NCBI RefSeq assembly: GCF_000333035.1
Contig: NZ_BANU01000038.1
Coordinates: forward strand, 1 to 56,827
Reading direction: 5' to 3'
Length of the DNA stretch: 56,827 nucleotides
Source: Gordonia sihwensis NBRC 108236
GTDB lineage: Bacteria > Actinomycetota > Actinomycetes > Mycobacteriales > Mycobacteriaceae
Positions 29,783 through 38,326 of the stretch are shown here, in pieces. Every line of letters starts with the position of its first letter. The first letter of the stretch is position 1. The position numbers were made by a program, and so were the translations under genes. The notes under the pieces were generated by a model that was not told where the DNA came from, searched no databases, and saw nothing but the letters and a program-made list of their open reading frames with translations.

Positions 29783-30291
29783 GCCGACGGCCCCCGGATC
29801 TGGACGAAGGTCCGATAGTGGTCGAGGGTGTACCAGGCGGACCCGTCGCTGCCGGTCACGATGCGTTCGGCGTCACGTCCGCGTCCCGGCTTCTTGGGGT
29901 TGACGTCCCATTCCTTGTAGACGATGCGCCGCCCGTCTGCGGACTTGACCGGCAGCTTGCGCTCGTTGTTCCGGAAGGTGTCGCCGCCGTGGGTGCCCGG
30001 GGCGTTCGCCGCCTCCGGCCACCGGCCCGAATCGATCTCGTTCAGCGTCTTGGTGACCCGGGTGGGAGCGTCGCCGCCCCTCGCCTCGACCGTCGCCGGG
30101 CCGGGCGCAGCCGTGGACGTGCCGAGGAGCGGGCCGGCGGCCGTGGACGTCGGTGCGGACGACGCGTCGTCGGGGCTGTCGCGGCCGTCGATCCACCACG
30201 TGAACGCCGCGATGGCGAGCAGCGCGATGACGGCGAGCGCCGAAGCGATGATTCGTCGCCTGGTCAGGTCGGGGTCGGTGGAGTTCGGCAT
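29779..30291 (-). CDS. Membrane-anchored or secreted barnase-type ribonuclease
   Basis: A 170-aa protein: cytoplasmic TRRR, one hydrophobic helix at residues 14-33 (signal anchor or signal peptide), a Ser/Ala/Thr/Pro linker to about 70, then a barnase/RNase N1-T1 domain. The catalytic set is intact: Glu127 in YKEWDVN, Arg143 in RDAERIV and His158 in TLDHYRTF. It should cut single-stranded RNA after transfer across the membrane. The linked barstar gene protects the producer. The pair lies between xthA and the Rv0428c-like gene, neighbours in M. tuberculosis. Confidence 0.9.
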   Translation of the reverse strand: MPNSTDPDLTRRRIIASALAVIALLAIAAFTWWIDGRDSPDDASSAPTSTAAGPLLGTSTAAPGPATVEARGGDAPTRVTKTLNEIDSGRWPEAANAPGTHGGDTFRNNERKLPVKSADGRRIVYKEWDVNPKKPGRGRDAERIVTGSDGSAWYTLDHYRTFVQIRGPSA

Positions 30292-30321
30292 CGCCGTCCA
30301 CCGTAATTCATCGCGCCGCCG

Positions 30322-31038
30322 CTACAGAGCCAGCAGGCGGCACGTGTGGTGCAGTTCGAAGTCCAGTGCTCGCCACGCCGCGCGGGCCGAGTCGTCGGAC
30401 GCCGCCACCGTCACCGCGACCACCCCGTCGGCGATCGGCGCCCAGTCGCCGGGCGGGGTGGGGCCCGTCGGCTCGGGGCCGATCAGCACCTCGTAATCGG
30501 CCGAACTCGCGATCGCCGCACCCAGCGAGGCGACGCGCATCAGCCGGTCGGCGACGATCACGCGGCGCGGCAGCCCCCGGCCGTCGAGCCAGCGCAGCGC
30601 CGCGGGCAGACCGGCCGCGGTGGAGCCGAAGTCGACCGGTGCCGCGGCTCCCGACCGCAGAGAGTCGCCGGCGCCGTTGACGAGCCAACCGTCGGTCTCG
30701 GTTCGCTCGGCGGCCGGTGCGGCGCGCATCAGCGCTCGCTCCACGCCGCGGATCTCGGAGTTGCGCACCACCCGTCGCGAGAGCAGTCGCACCGACGTGA
30801 TCGCATCGGTGCGGATGCGGTGGCGGACGCCGTCGCGCTCGACGACGATCGCCTCGCCGGTCCGCTCCCGGAGCAGCCCGGTGATGTCCGACAGGCTGGG
30901 GGAGCGATCGGTCGGGGGATTGGGTGAGGCCCGCCAATCGGCGGGCGCGTCGGCGCCGAGCCGGTACCGGACCACCACTCGATCGCCGACCGCGGGCTGC
31001 GGTCCGCGAGAGACGGGCGACGGGTCCGGCGACGGCAC
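30322..31038 (-). CDS. Rv0428c-like GNAT-fold protein with SH3-like N-terminus
   Basis: A 238-aa protein. N-terminal SH3-like barrel: VGDRVVVRYRLG, LSDITGLLRERTGEAIVVER and HRIRTDAITSVRLL; the rest resembles the GNAT-like domain of M. tuberculosis Rv0428c (302 aa), ending WRALDFELHHTCRLLAL, the usual last strand. It is about 60 residues shorter than Rv0428c. Its position, 10 bp downstream of def, is the same as in mycobacteria, supporting orthology. Substrate not known; an acetyltransferase role linked to new N-termini is a guess. Confidence 0.75.
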   Translation of the reverse strand: MPSPDPSPVSRGPQPAVGDRVVVRYRLGADAPADWRASPNPPTDRSPSLSDITGLLRERTGEAIVVERDGVRHRIRTDAITSVRLLSRRVVRNSEIRGVERALMRAAPAAERTETDGWLVNGAGDSLRSGAAAPVDFGSTAAGLPAALRWLDGRGLPRRVIVADRLMRVASLGAAIASSADYEVLIGPEPTGPTPPGDWAPIADGVVAVTVAASDDSARAAWRALDFELHHTCRLLAL

Positions 31039-31048
31039 GGCGGGCGGG

Positions 31049-31639
31049 TCAGTCGTCGTGGCCGAACGGATCGGTGACGGTGCCCGGCAGCCAGGTGAGG
31101 CCGGGCACGCCCCAGCCGTTGCGCTTGATCGCCTTCTTGGCCGCCCGCGCGTTGCGCCCGATCAGCACGTCGACGTACAGGAATCCGTCGAGGTGTCCGG
31201 TCTCGTGCTGCAGCATCCGGGCGAAGAATCCGGTGCCCTCGATCTCGACGCGGTCGCCGTTGCGGTCGGTGCCGACCACCTTGGCCCAGTCGGCCCGCCC
31301 CGTCGGAAAGCCCTCACCGGGCACCGAGAGACAGCCTTCGTCGTTGTCGTCGGGATCGGGCATCGTCTCGGGGATCTCGGAGGTCTCCAGGATCGGATTG
31401 ATCACCTCGCCGCGCCGGCGCGCGCCGGCATCGGGGCAGTCGTAGACGAACATCCGGAGCGGCCGGCCCACTTGATTCGCCGCGAGTCCGACGCCGTTGG
31501 CGGCGTCCATGGTCTCGTACATGTCGTCGAGCAGAGCGACGATCTCGGCCGAGGGCTTCGAGTCGGCGTCGAGCTCGACCGGGGTGGTCGGCTGGTGCAG
31601 CACGGGTTCGCCGATGATGCAGATCGGGAGAATTGCCAT
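31049..31639 (-). CDS. def: Peptide deformylase
   Basis: A 196-aa metalloenzyme that removes the formyl group from nascent polypeptides. All three motifs are present: [18 protein letters not shown] with the metal-binding Cys, and QHETGHLDG (HExxH). As in mycobacterial Def there is an inserted loop between motifs I and II ([20 protein letters not shown]). ATG 31639 begins [16 protein letters not shown], the usual N-terminus. It starts a minus-strand run def, Rv0428c-like, RNase, barstar, xthA, divergent from the DUF3263 gene. Confidence 0.96.
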   Translation of the reverse strand: MAILPICIIGEPVLHQPTTPVELDADSKPSAEIVALLDDMYETMDAANGVGLAANQVGRPLRMFVYDCPDAGARRRGEVINPILETSEIPETMPDPDDNDEGCLSVPGEGFPTGRADWAKVVGTDRNGDRVEIEGTGFFARMLQHETGHLDGFLYVDVLIGRNARAAKKAIKRNGWGVPGLTWLPGTVTDPFGHDD

Positions 31640-31807
31640 GACAGAGCAGTCTACTGCGCGAGAGGTCCGGTTTCGCTGCGGTGCGTCGGCACGGACGGCG
31701 GCCGCGATCGTGGTTAGATGTTCGACGGAACCACACTGATGTCATTCGTGCGCCGAGGCGGCGTGCGAGCCGGTGTGAATGCACGGTCCAGCTGTTTGAG
31801 GAGCGAG

Positions 31808-32164
31808 ATGAACGGCGCAACGGCGAGTAGCCCGCAGGGCGACGACCCCTCGGCGATCGACGGAGCCCGCGACCAGGCTGCGAACCTCGACCCCCACGAG
31901 GTGGGTCCCGACGGACTGACCCGGCGTGAGCGGGAGATCCTGAACTTCGAGCGGCAGTGGTGGAAGTACGCGGGATCCAAGGAAGACGCGATCAAGGAAC
32001 TGTTCAACCTGTCCGCGACCCGCTACTACCAGGTGCTGGGGGCACTGGTGGACCGCCCGGAGGCGCTCGCCGCCGATCCGATGCTGGTGAAGCGTCTGCG
32101 TCGGCTCCGCGCCTCGCGCCAGAAGGCCCGCGCGGCACGACGGCTCGGGTTCGAGATCACCTGA
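31808..32164 (+). CDS. DUF3263 protein (Rv0430-like)
   Basis: A 118-aa protein conserved in mycolata. The domain starts LTRREREILNFERQWWKYAG, continues AIKELFNLSATRYYQVLGAL and ends in a very basic helix, LRRLRASRQKARAARR, which looks like a helix-turn-helix plus a nucleic-acid-binding tail. ATG 31808 follows GAGGAGCGAG; the first 40 residues are low in conservation. It is the orthologue of Rv0430 by position, between def and the LytR_C gene. DNA or RNA binding is inferred. Confidence 0.85.
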   Translation: MNGATASSPQGDDPSAIDGARDQAANLDPHEVGPDGLTRREREILNFERQWWKYAGSKEDAIKELFNLSATRYYQVLGALVDRPEALAADPMLVKRLRRLRASRQKARAARRLGFEIT

Positions 32165-32221
32165 CGCGGGCACGGCCTGCGCACGGGCTGCGCGGGTGGC
32201 CGGTGGGTTAGAGTTGCCGTG

Positions 32222-32743
32222 ATGAATGCTGAGCGAGAGAACAACCGACTTCCGCTGCGTGCGGGTGCCATGCTGCTGTTGGCGATCGCGGTCGTCTGCC
32301 TCGGCCTCGGCATCCATCAGTTGACGACCAGCGGTGAAGATCCCGACGCCGGCCTCAAGGCCGCCGGGCAGAGCGCACAGGCCGCCGCCGAGTCGGAGAA
32401 GCAGCAGGAGCAGGCGACGTCGAGCAAGTCTCCGTCCAGCAGCACCGCGCCCGCCGCGGACACCGAAGGCGTGCCCGAACTGTGCGTCCTCAATGCCGGC
32501 AACGTGACCGGTCTGGCCGGTTCGGTCAGCAAGGAGCTCACGGCCGCCGGATTCAAGGTCGGTGAGACGGCGAACCTGAGTACGTCCAGCGTCAGCGAGA
32601 ACACCATCTTCTACTCCCCCGAGCAGGAGGAGGCCGCCAAGAAGGTGGCCGCGGCCGTGCCGGGCGGTGCCGCCCTGAACCCCCGGCCGACGGCTTTCAC
32701 GCGTTGCCCGGAGGGCCTGCCGGTCGTGGTGGTGAGCCGGTAG
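32222..32743 (+). CDS. LytR C-terminal-domain membrane protein (Rv0431-like)
   Basis: About 173 aa: short cytoplasmic start, one transmembrane helix (AGAMLLLAIAVVCLGLGIH), a Ser/Ala/Gln-rich stalk, then a LytR_C domain (ELCVLNAGNVTGLAGSVSKE, TIFYSPEQEEAAKKVA). Orthologous in place and domain to M. tuberculosis Rv0431. Starts at GTG 32219 or ATG 32222 are both possible; TAGAGT ends 7 nt before the ATG, favouring a leaderless mRNA beginning there. Located outside the membrane, it may bind cell-wall material. Confidence 0.85.
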   Translation: MNAERENNRLPLRAGAMLLLAIAVVCLGLGIHQLTTSGEDPDAGLKAAGQSAQAAAESEKQQEQATSSKSPSSSTAPAADTEGVPELCVLNAGNVTGLAGSVSKELTAAGFKVGETANLSTSSVSENTIFYSPEQEEAAKKVAAAVPGGAALNPRPTAFTRCPEGLPVVVVSR

Positions 32744-32879
32744 CACGCGGACCGGACGCACCCGTCATAATCATTGGCGAACAGTAAACATCAGCGAACA
32801 CGGCAACAGCCCCAACGTGCACGCGAAGCGGATGGAGATCCGCCCAGCCGACCACAGCGCCGACGACTAAGGAGCACAC

Positions 32880-33482
32880 ATGACCGTCCGTAGCACCAAT
32901 CGCGCTTCGACCGTCCGGGTCATGGCGGCCGTGGCCGCCGCGGGCGGCGCGGCCCTGGCACTCTCGGCCTGCACCCCGAACGAGCAGCCGAGTGACGTGC
33001 CCGGCACCACCCCCGCGGTCGTTACCGGCGACCAGGTGGCTCCCGGCGACGTCGTGAACGCCGACGGCATCCCGGCGAGCGCGCAGTCCGCGTCAACCAC
33101 TCTGGTCAACAAGGACGGCAACCGCGTGGGCTTCGTCAGCTTCTCGCAGGAGGGCGAGGCCGTGAAGGTGTCGATGCGGGTGGCCGGTGTGAAGCCGGGC
33201 GAGCACGGCATCCACATCCACACGGTCGGTAAGTGCGAGCCCGCGACCGGGTTCTCCACCGCCGGCGGTCACTTCCAGGCCGACGGTCACACCGGCAAGC
33301 CGGAGTCGGGCGATCTGGCCACGCTGAACGTCCTCAAGGACGGCACCGCCAGCGCCAGCACCACCACCGACGCGTTCACCGTCCAGGACATCCGCGGCAA
33401 GGCCGTCATCCTCCACGATCTCGCCGACGGCGGCTCTGAGGCACCGCGCCTGGCCTGCGGCGTGATCTCGCAGACCAGCTAG
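32880..33482 (+). CDS. sodC: Cu superoxide dismutase lipoprotein
   Basis: A 200-aa exported enzyme that disproportionates superoxide outside the membrane. A lipoprotein signal ends in LALSAC, with lipidated Cys31. Copper ligands are present in EHGIHIH, GGHF and ILHDLAD. In the zinc loop GGHFQADGHTGKPESGDL the usual His before Gly-Asp-Leu is replaced by Ser (the canonical RHxGDL is ESGDL), as in M. tuberculosis SodC, which works without zinc. The loop after ILHDLADGG is shorter than in Mtb. ATG follows AAGGAG. Confidence 0.93.
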   Translation: MTVRSTNRASTVRVMAAVAAAGGAALALSACTPNEQPSDVPGTTPAVVTGDQVAPGDVVNADGIPASAQSASTTLVNKDGNRVGFVSFSQEGEAVKVSMRVAGVKPGEHGIHIHTVGKCEPATGFSTAGGHFQADGHTGKPESGDLATLNVLKDGTASASTTTDAFTVQDIRGKAVILHDLADGGSEAPRLACGVISQTS

Positions 33483-33507
33483 CGCCGACCCGAGGCAAGG
33501 AGCCGCG

Positions 33508-34638
33508 GTGACCACTCCGGCGGCGATCCCGTTCCACGGGTCGCCGAAGCCGACGCTCGGGGTCGAGTGGGAACTCGCCCTGGTCGACAAGTCGAGTCGC
33601 GACCTGTCGAACGCCGCAGACCGGCTCTTCGAGCTCGTCGACGCGCGCGCCGGCGATCAACGCGACAAGATCCATCGCGAACTGCTGCGCAACACGGTGG
33701 AATTGGTCACCGGCATCTGCACCACCGTCGGCGAGGCCATGGACGATCTCGGCGGGTCGCTCGACGTGGTGCGCGGGCTGTGCGACGAGATCGGCATCGA
33801 TCTGTACGGGGCGGGAACCCACCCCTTCGCGGAGTGGTCCGCGCAGCAACTCACCGAAGGCCACCGATACGCCGAGTTGATCGAGCGGACGCAGTGGTGG
33901 GGCAGGCAGATGCTGATCTGGGGCGTGCACGTGCACGTGGGCATCGACAGCCGCGACAAGGTGCTGCCGATCCTGTCGTCGCTGCTGAAGTTCTATCCGC
34001 ATCTGCTCGCGCTGTCCGCGTCGTCGCCGATGTGGGCCGGACGCTCGACGGGGTATGCGAGCAACCGCGCGATGATGTTCCAGCAGTTGCCGACGGCGGG
34101 GCTGCCGTTCCAATTCGAGTCGTGGTCGGAGTTCGAGGGCTTCGCACAGGACCAGAAGACCACCGGGATCATCGACCACCTCAACGAGATCCGCTGGGAC
34201 ATCCGGCCGTCGCCCCATCTGGGAACCATCGAGGTGCGGGTCTGCGACGGAGTGTCGAACCGGCGTGAACTCGCGGCGATCGTCGCCCTGACCCATTGCT
34301 TGATCGTCGACCTCGACCGGCGCCTGTCGGCGGGACAGACGCTGCCGCAGATGGCTCCGTGGCTGGTGCAGGAGAACAAGTGGCGCGCCGCCCGCTACGG
34401 GCTCGATGCGATCATCATCCAAGACGCCGAATGCTCGGAGCGCCTCGTGACCGAGGACCTCGCCGAACTGCTGGTGCGTCTGGAACCGGTGGCGGCGTCG
34501 CTGGGCTGCCTCGAGGAACTGGGTACGGTCGCCGACATCATCGCCGGCGGCGCCAGCTACCAGCGGCAGCGCCGGGTCCTCTCCGAGACCGGCGACATGC
34601 GCAAGGTGGTCGACTCGGTGGTCGCCGAACTCGGTTAG
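33508..34638 (+). CDS. YbdK-family glutamate-cysteine ligase-like carboxylate-amine ligase
   Basis: A 376-aa GCS2-type ATP-dependent ligase. The start LGVEWELALVDKSSRDL, the region WGVHVHVGIDSRDKVLPIL and the substrate/ATP segments WSEFEGF, RWDIRPSPHLGTIEVRVCDG are typical of YbdK/EgtA-like enzymes. Members join glutamate and an amine weakly; the physiological substrate is unsettled. Orthologue of Rv0433, following sodC by 25 bp as in mycobacteria. GTG start follows AAGGAGCCGCG. Confidence 0.9.
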   Translation: MTTPAAIPFHGSPKPTLGVEWELALVDKSSRDLSNAADRLFELVDARAGDQRDKIHRELLRNTVELVTGICTTVGEAMDDLGGSLDVVRGLCDEIGIDLYGAGTHPFAEWSAQQLTEGHRYAELIERTQWWGRQMLIWGVHVHVGIDSRDKVLPILSSLLKFYPHLLALSASSPMWAGRSTGYASNRAMMFQQLPTAGLPFQFESWSEFEGFAQDQKTTGIIDHLNEIRWDIRPSPHLGTIEVRVCDGVSNRRELAAIVALTHCLIVDLDRRLSAGQTLPQMAPWLVQENKWRAARYGLDAIIIQDAECSERLVTEDLAELLVRLEPVAASLGCLEELGTVADIIAGGASYQRQRRVLSETGDMRKVVDSVVAELG

Positions 34639-34664
34639 CGGACGCGTCCGCGACCGCGGTGGCG

Positions 34665-34997
34665 CTACCCGCCGTTTCGCGAGGACAGTTCGTCCTCGTC
34701 CAGAACGTCCTCCCCCAGGGCCTGCTCGCGATACACGAGGCGGCCGACGCGCTGGGCGACCACCGGCGCGGTGATGAGTGCGAACAAGCCGGTCAGGACC
34801 AGCATTCCGCCGTCCGGGTGGCTGTCGAGCCTGATGAAGGTGCCCGCGAGCACCAGGATCATGCCGAACGTCTGAGGCTTGGTCGCGGCGTGCATCCGGC
34901 TCAGCGTGTCGGGGAATCGGACGATCCCGATGGCGGCGGTGAGGGCCAGCAGCGAGCCGAGCAGGATCAGCGCCGCGGCCACGACGTCGAGGATCAC
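34665..34997 (-). CDS. mrpG: Mrp Na+/H+ antiporter subunit G
   Basis: A 110-aa membrane protein with three hydrophobic segments, normal MrpG size. The pattern LGSLLALTAAIGIVRFPDTL followed by SRMHAATKPQTFG is the MrpG signature. GTG 34997 overlaps the mrpF stop (GTGA). Last gene of the antiporter operon. The cytoplasmic end is acidic (EDVLDEDELSS). Confidence 0.93.
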   Translation of the reverse strand: MILDVVAAALILLGSLLALTAAIGIVRFPDTLSRMHAATKPQTFGMILVLAGTFIRLDSHPDGGMLVLTGLFALITAPVVAQRVGRLVYREQALGEDVLDEDELSSRNGG

Positions 34998-35254
34998 TGG
35001 TCGTCCCTCACTCGGAAACGGGCCACGGCGATCGACCCGATGAAACCCACCAGGCTCAGCGCCACGATGCCCGGGACCACGGTGGTGTCGGTGGTGTAGG
35101 CCACCCACACCGACAGACCGGAGATCGCGATGGCGACCAGCGCGTCCACGCCGACGAGCCGATCGAGGGTCGAGGGCCCGCGAAGCGTGCGATAGACGGT
35201 CAGGAGCACGGCGGTGAGCAGCATCGCGGCACTGATGATCCAGACGACGGTCAT
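34994..35254 (-). CDS. mrpF: Mrp Na+/H+ antiporter subunit F
   Basis: An 86-aa protein with three transmembrane helices. The conserved stretch YRTLRGPSTLDRLVGVDALV contains the acidic residue typical of MrpF. ATG 35254 overlaps the mrpE stop by ATGA, and its own stop overlaps mrpG. Structural subunit of the antiporter complex. Confidence 0.93.
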   Translation of the reverse strand: MTVVWIISAAMLLTAVLLTVYRTLRGPSTLDRLVGVDALVAIAISGLSVWVAYTTDTTVVPGIVALSLVGFIGSIAVARFRVRDDQ

Positions 35255-36036
35255 GCCTTCTCCTTCCGTGAGCGCTCCTGCTCGACCACCCGACGGCGGT
35301 CGGCGAACGGGACGTGATGGTAATCGTCGTCGATTCCGTGGAACGGACTCGGATGCCACTCGTCGTCGCGCTCGAAGGTCTTGATGAACTGTCGCTCCAC
35401 GTAGGCCATCTGCTTCAGGAACTCGTCGATGTACTTCTGTTTGCGCACGTCGAAGACGTGGATGTACAGCATCCGCTGGTCTTGATCGATCTCGACCACC
35501 ATGGTGCCGGGCACCAGGTTGATGTAGTCGACGGCCAGCGTGAGCGTGAGGTCGGATTTGATGGCCATGTGCACGCGGACCACCGCACCGAGCGGCGGAT
35601 CGCCCGGCTTCACCGCGGCCCACGCCACCTGAGCGCTGGAGAGGAAGAAGTTGTAGATCATCGTGCCGACGAGCTTGAGCGCCGAGAGCGGGTGAAACCG
35701 ACCCTCCACCGGCACCCGCGGCAGCGGCAGCAGGACCATCACCAGCAGGGCGATCAACGCGCCGACCACGATGTTGGCCCAGGTGACGTCGCCCCAGAGA
35801 AGCACCCAGACGAAGGTGAGCCAGGCGAAGCCCCACAGTCGCAGGCCGAACTCGCGCAGCGAGCCGCCGGCCCAGGCCGGTGCGTGCAGGTTCTCGTTCA
35901 GCCAGACGTAGGTCCGGACCGCGGGCCAGGCCAGGTGCACCAGGGTGACCCGCCACAGGTTGCCGAAGAATGCGGCCACCGGGCGCTTTCCGACGGGTTT
36001 CGCGTGCGGCTTGTCTGGGAACGGCGTGTTGCTCAT
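35251..36036 (-). CDS. mrpE: Mrp Na+/H+ antiporter subunit E, with extensions
   Basis: A 261-aa protein, about 100 residues longer than the usual MrpE. A basic cytoplasmic N-terminus leads to hydrophobic segments (FGFAWLTFVWVLLWGD-like stretch, NIVVGALIALLVMVLLPLP), then the MrpE core with GTMIYNFFLSSAQVAWAAV and VRVHMAIKSDLTLTLAVDYI, plus HVFDV. The C-terminal 50 residues are charged (DDEWHPSPFHGIDDDYHH). ATG overlaps the mrpD stop (ATGA). Confidence 0.92.
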   Translation of the reverse strand: MSNTPFPDKPHAKPVGKRPVAAFFGNLWRVTLVHLAWPAVRTYVWLNENLHAPAWAGGSLREFGLRLWGFAWLTFVWVLLWGDVTWANIVVGALIALLVMVLLPLPRVPVEGRFHPLSALKLVGTMIYNFFLSSAQVAWAAVKPGDPPLGAVVRVHMAIKSDLTLTLAVDYINLVPGTMVVEIDQDQRMLYIHVFDVRKQKYIDEFLKQMAYVERQFIKTFERDDEWHPSPFHGIDDDYHHVPFADRRRVVEQERSRKEKA

Positions 36037-37670
36037 GGCCGGCCTCCGTCGGTGGCGTGCGCGGGGTCGGGCCCGTGCAGAACCGTCGAGATGTACTCGC
36101 TGCGGTCGAGGACGCCGTGTGCGGCGTCGTCGGTGAAGTGGAAGATGGGCCCGCCCCACAGCGTCAGCGCCAGACCGGCGGCCACCATCGCCATCGTGGG
36201 CAGCACCATGGCCACCGGCATCCGGCCCACGTCCTCGCGTTCCTCGAGCAGGACGTCGGTGCCCTCTTCGATGAGCGCGGACGCGGTGCTCGACGCCATG
36301 GCGCCGTCGGGCGCGTCGGCGCGGGCCCGCCAGAACGCCTTGGTCCAGATACGGGCCATCACGTACAGGGTGAGCAGGCTGGTGACGACCGACCCGGCGA
36401 CCAGCACCCACGCCAGCACCGATCCGTCCTGGGCACCGGCCTCCAGCAGCGCGACCTTGCCGATGAATCCCGAGAACGGTGGAATGCCGCCGAGATTCAG
36501 CGCCGGGATCATGAACAGCCCGGCCAGCAGCGGACTCGCGATGAGTCCGCCGAGGCGCCGCAGCGACGCCGACCCCGCCTGCCGTTCGATCAGTCCCACC
36601 ACCAGGAACAGCGTGGTCTGCACGAGGATGTGGTGGGCGACGTAGAAGATCGCCGCCGAGGTGGACAGCTCGGAACCGACGGCGATGCCGAACACCATGT
36701 AGCCGATGTGGCTCACCAGCGTGAACGACAGCAGTCGCTTGATGTCCGACTGCGCTATGGCGCCGAAGATGCCGACGAGCATGGTCAGCAGTCCCGCGAT
36801 CATGAGCACGTTGTCCATCGATCCGCCGGGGAACAGCAGGGTGTGCGTGCGGATCAGCGCGTACACGCCGACCTTCGTCAGCAGACCCGCGAACACCGCG
36901 GTCACCGGGGCCGGAGCGGTCGGATAGGAGTCGGGAAGCCACGTCGAGAGGGGGAACACGGCCGCTTTGATGCCGAAGGCCACCAGCAGGACCGCGTACA
37001 GCGCGTTGCGGGTGCCGTCGGGCACGTCGTCGAGCCGGACGGCCATCTCGGCGAGATTGAGGGTTCCGGTGGTCGCATAGGCGAAGGCGATGCCGGCCAG
37101 GAAGATCAGCGACGACACCATCGACACCATGATGTACGACGCGCCGGCTCGCACGCGCTCGGCGCTGGCGCCCAGGGTGAGCAGGACGAAGCTCGCCGCG
37201 AGGAGCACCTCGAACGAGACGTACAGGTTGAACAGGTCGCCCGCGAGGAACGAATTGCAGACGCCCGCGGTCAGGATGAGATAGGTCGGCAGGAAGATCG
37301 ACACCGGCTGCTCGGTGGTTCCGTCCCTGATGCCCTGCCCGATCGCGTAGACCACGACGCACAGCAGCACGGTCAGCGAGATGACCAGCATCAGTGCCGC
37401 GAGGCGGTCGACCACCAAGGTGATGCCGAGCGGCGTACCCGCGATGCCGCGGCCGTCCCAGCCGCCGACGTTGACCGCGAAGGTCCCGTGTGCGCTGGTG
37501 AGGTAGAGCATCAGGCCGGACGCGATCAGCGCGACGCCGATGGCGGACACCGAGACCGCGCGCTGGATGGTGGGGCTCCGGCCGGCCAGCAGCGTCACGG
37601 CGGCCGCCAGCAGCGGAACCATCGTCGGCAGCACGATGAGGACCGGGATCCAGGACGTCTGCGGCGTCAT
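36033..37670 (-). CDS. mrpD: Mrp Na+/H+ antiporter subunit D
   Basis: A 545-aa polytopic protein of the complex-I NuoN/NuoM-related family with about 14 helices. Conserved proton-path features include the Glu in the helix YVSFEVLLAASFVLL and the Lys in FGIKAAVFPLSTWLPDSYPT, with LLTKVGVYALIRTHTLLFP. The cytoplasmic part near 470-490 (SALIEEGTDVLLEEREDVG) is more acidic than usual. Overlaps mrpC (ATGA) and mrpE. Confidence 0.95.
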   Translation of the reverse strand: MTPQTSWIPVLIVLPTMVPLLAAAVTLLAGRSPTIQRAVSVSAIGVALIASGLMLYLTSAHGTFAVNVGGWDGRGIAGTPLGITLVVDRLAALMLVISLTVLLCVVVYAIGQGIRDGTTEQPVSIFLPTYLILTAGVCNSFLAGDLFNLYVSFEVLLAASFVLLTLGASAERVRAGASYIMVSMVSSLIFLAGIAFAYATTGTLNLAEMAVRLDDVPDGTRNALYAVLLVAFGIKAAVFPLSTWLPDSYPTAPAPVTAVFAGLLTKVGVYALIRTHTLLFPGGSMDNVLMIAGLLTMLVGIFGAIAQSDIKRLLSFTLVSHIGYMVFGIAVGSELSTSAAIFYVAHHILVQTTLFLVVGLIERQAGSASLRRLGGLIASPLLAGLFMIPALNLGGIPPFSGFIGKVALLEAGAQDGSVLAWVLVAGSVVTSLLTLYVMARIWTKAFWRARADAPDGAMASSTASALIEEGTDVLLEEREDVGRMPVAMVLPTMAMVAAGLALTLWGGPIFHFTDDAAHGVLDRSEYISTVLHGPDPAHATDGGRP

Positions 37671-38326
37671 CGTGCCCCCTTCGCGTGCCCGTCGTCGTTC
37701 GGTTCGTCCGCGTCCCGCGGCATCTCGTCGCCGTCGTAAGGCAGGTACTCCAGGACCTCGGCGTCCTCGGGCATCAGGTCCGGCTCGTGGACGTTGATGT
37801 GCGCCGCGATGAACTCCTCCGGCGTCAGCGGGTTGCCGTACTTGTCGAACAGGTCGCCGGCGACGGTGTCGGCGCCGGTGGCCGGATCGTCGCTGAGATC
37901 GCGATCGGGCTGGGACTCGGGTGTTCCCGTGAGGATCTTGATGTCTTCCTCGTCGTCGCCGAGTTCGTCGTCGGTCGCTGCCTCCGCACCCGGCGGCAGC
38001 TTCTCCTCCTCGGCGGCCTGATTGATCTTGAAGAGCCGGTAGGTGACGGCCAGGACGAAGGCCGCGATGCCCAAGGTGATGACGATCGCGGTCAGGATCA
38101 TTCCCTGCGCCAGCGGGTCGGTGTCGAAGCTCGCCCCATCGGATTCGCGCCCGCGGATCGGCGGATGGCCGGGCGGACCGGCGAGGACGAGGATCATCAG
38201 ATTCAACGCGTTGCCCGCCAGCAGCAGGCCGAACAGCATGCGGATGAGGCTGCGCTCGGTCAGCAGGTAGACGCCCGCGGCGGCCATGGCTCCGGCCACG
38301 ATCAACAGGCCCAGGTTCACCGACAT
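37667..38326 (-). CDS. mrpC: Mrp Na+/H+ antiporter subunit C with long acidic tail
   Basis: A 219-aa protein. Residues 1-110 are a normal NuoK-like MrpC: three helices, GVYLLTERSLIRMLFGLLL, GNALNLMILVLAGPP and DPLAQGMILTAIVITLGIAA. Residues 111-219 form a hydrophilic, strongly acidic cytoplasmic extension not found in standard MrpC (about 115 aa), including TDDELGDDEEDIKIL and a TPEEFIAAH segment. ATG 38326 follows GAGGAGG seven bases away; the preceding GTG 38329 is an alternative. Confidence 0.93.
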   Translation of the reverse strand: MSVNLGLLIVAGAMAAAGVYLLTERSLIRMLFGLLLAGNALNLMILVLAGPPGHPPIRGRESDGASFDTDPLAQGMILTAIVITLGIAAFVLAVTYRLFKINQAAEEEKLPPGAEAATDDELGDDEEDIKILTGTPESQPDRDLSDDPATGADTVAGDLFDKYGNPLTPEEFIAAHINVHEPDLMPEDAEVLEYLPYDGDEMPRDADEPNDDGHAKGAR

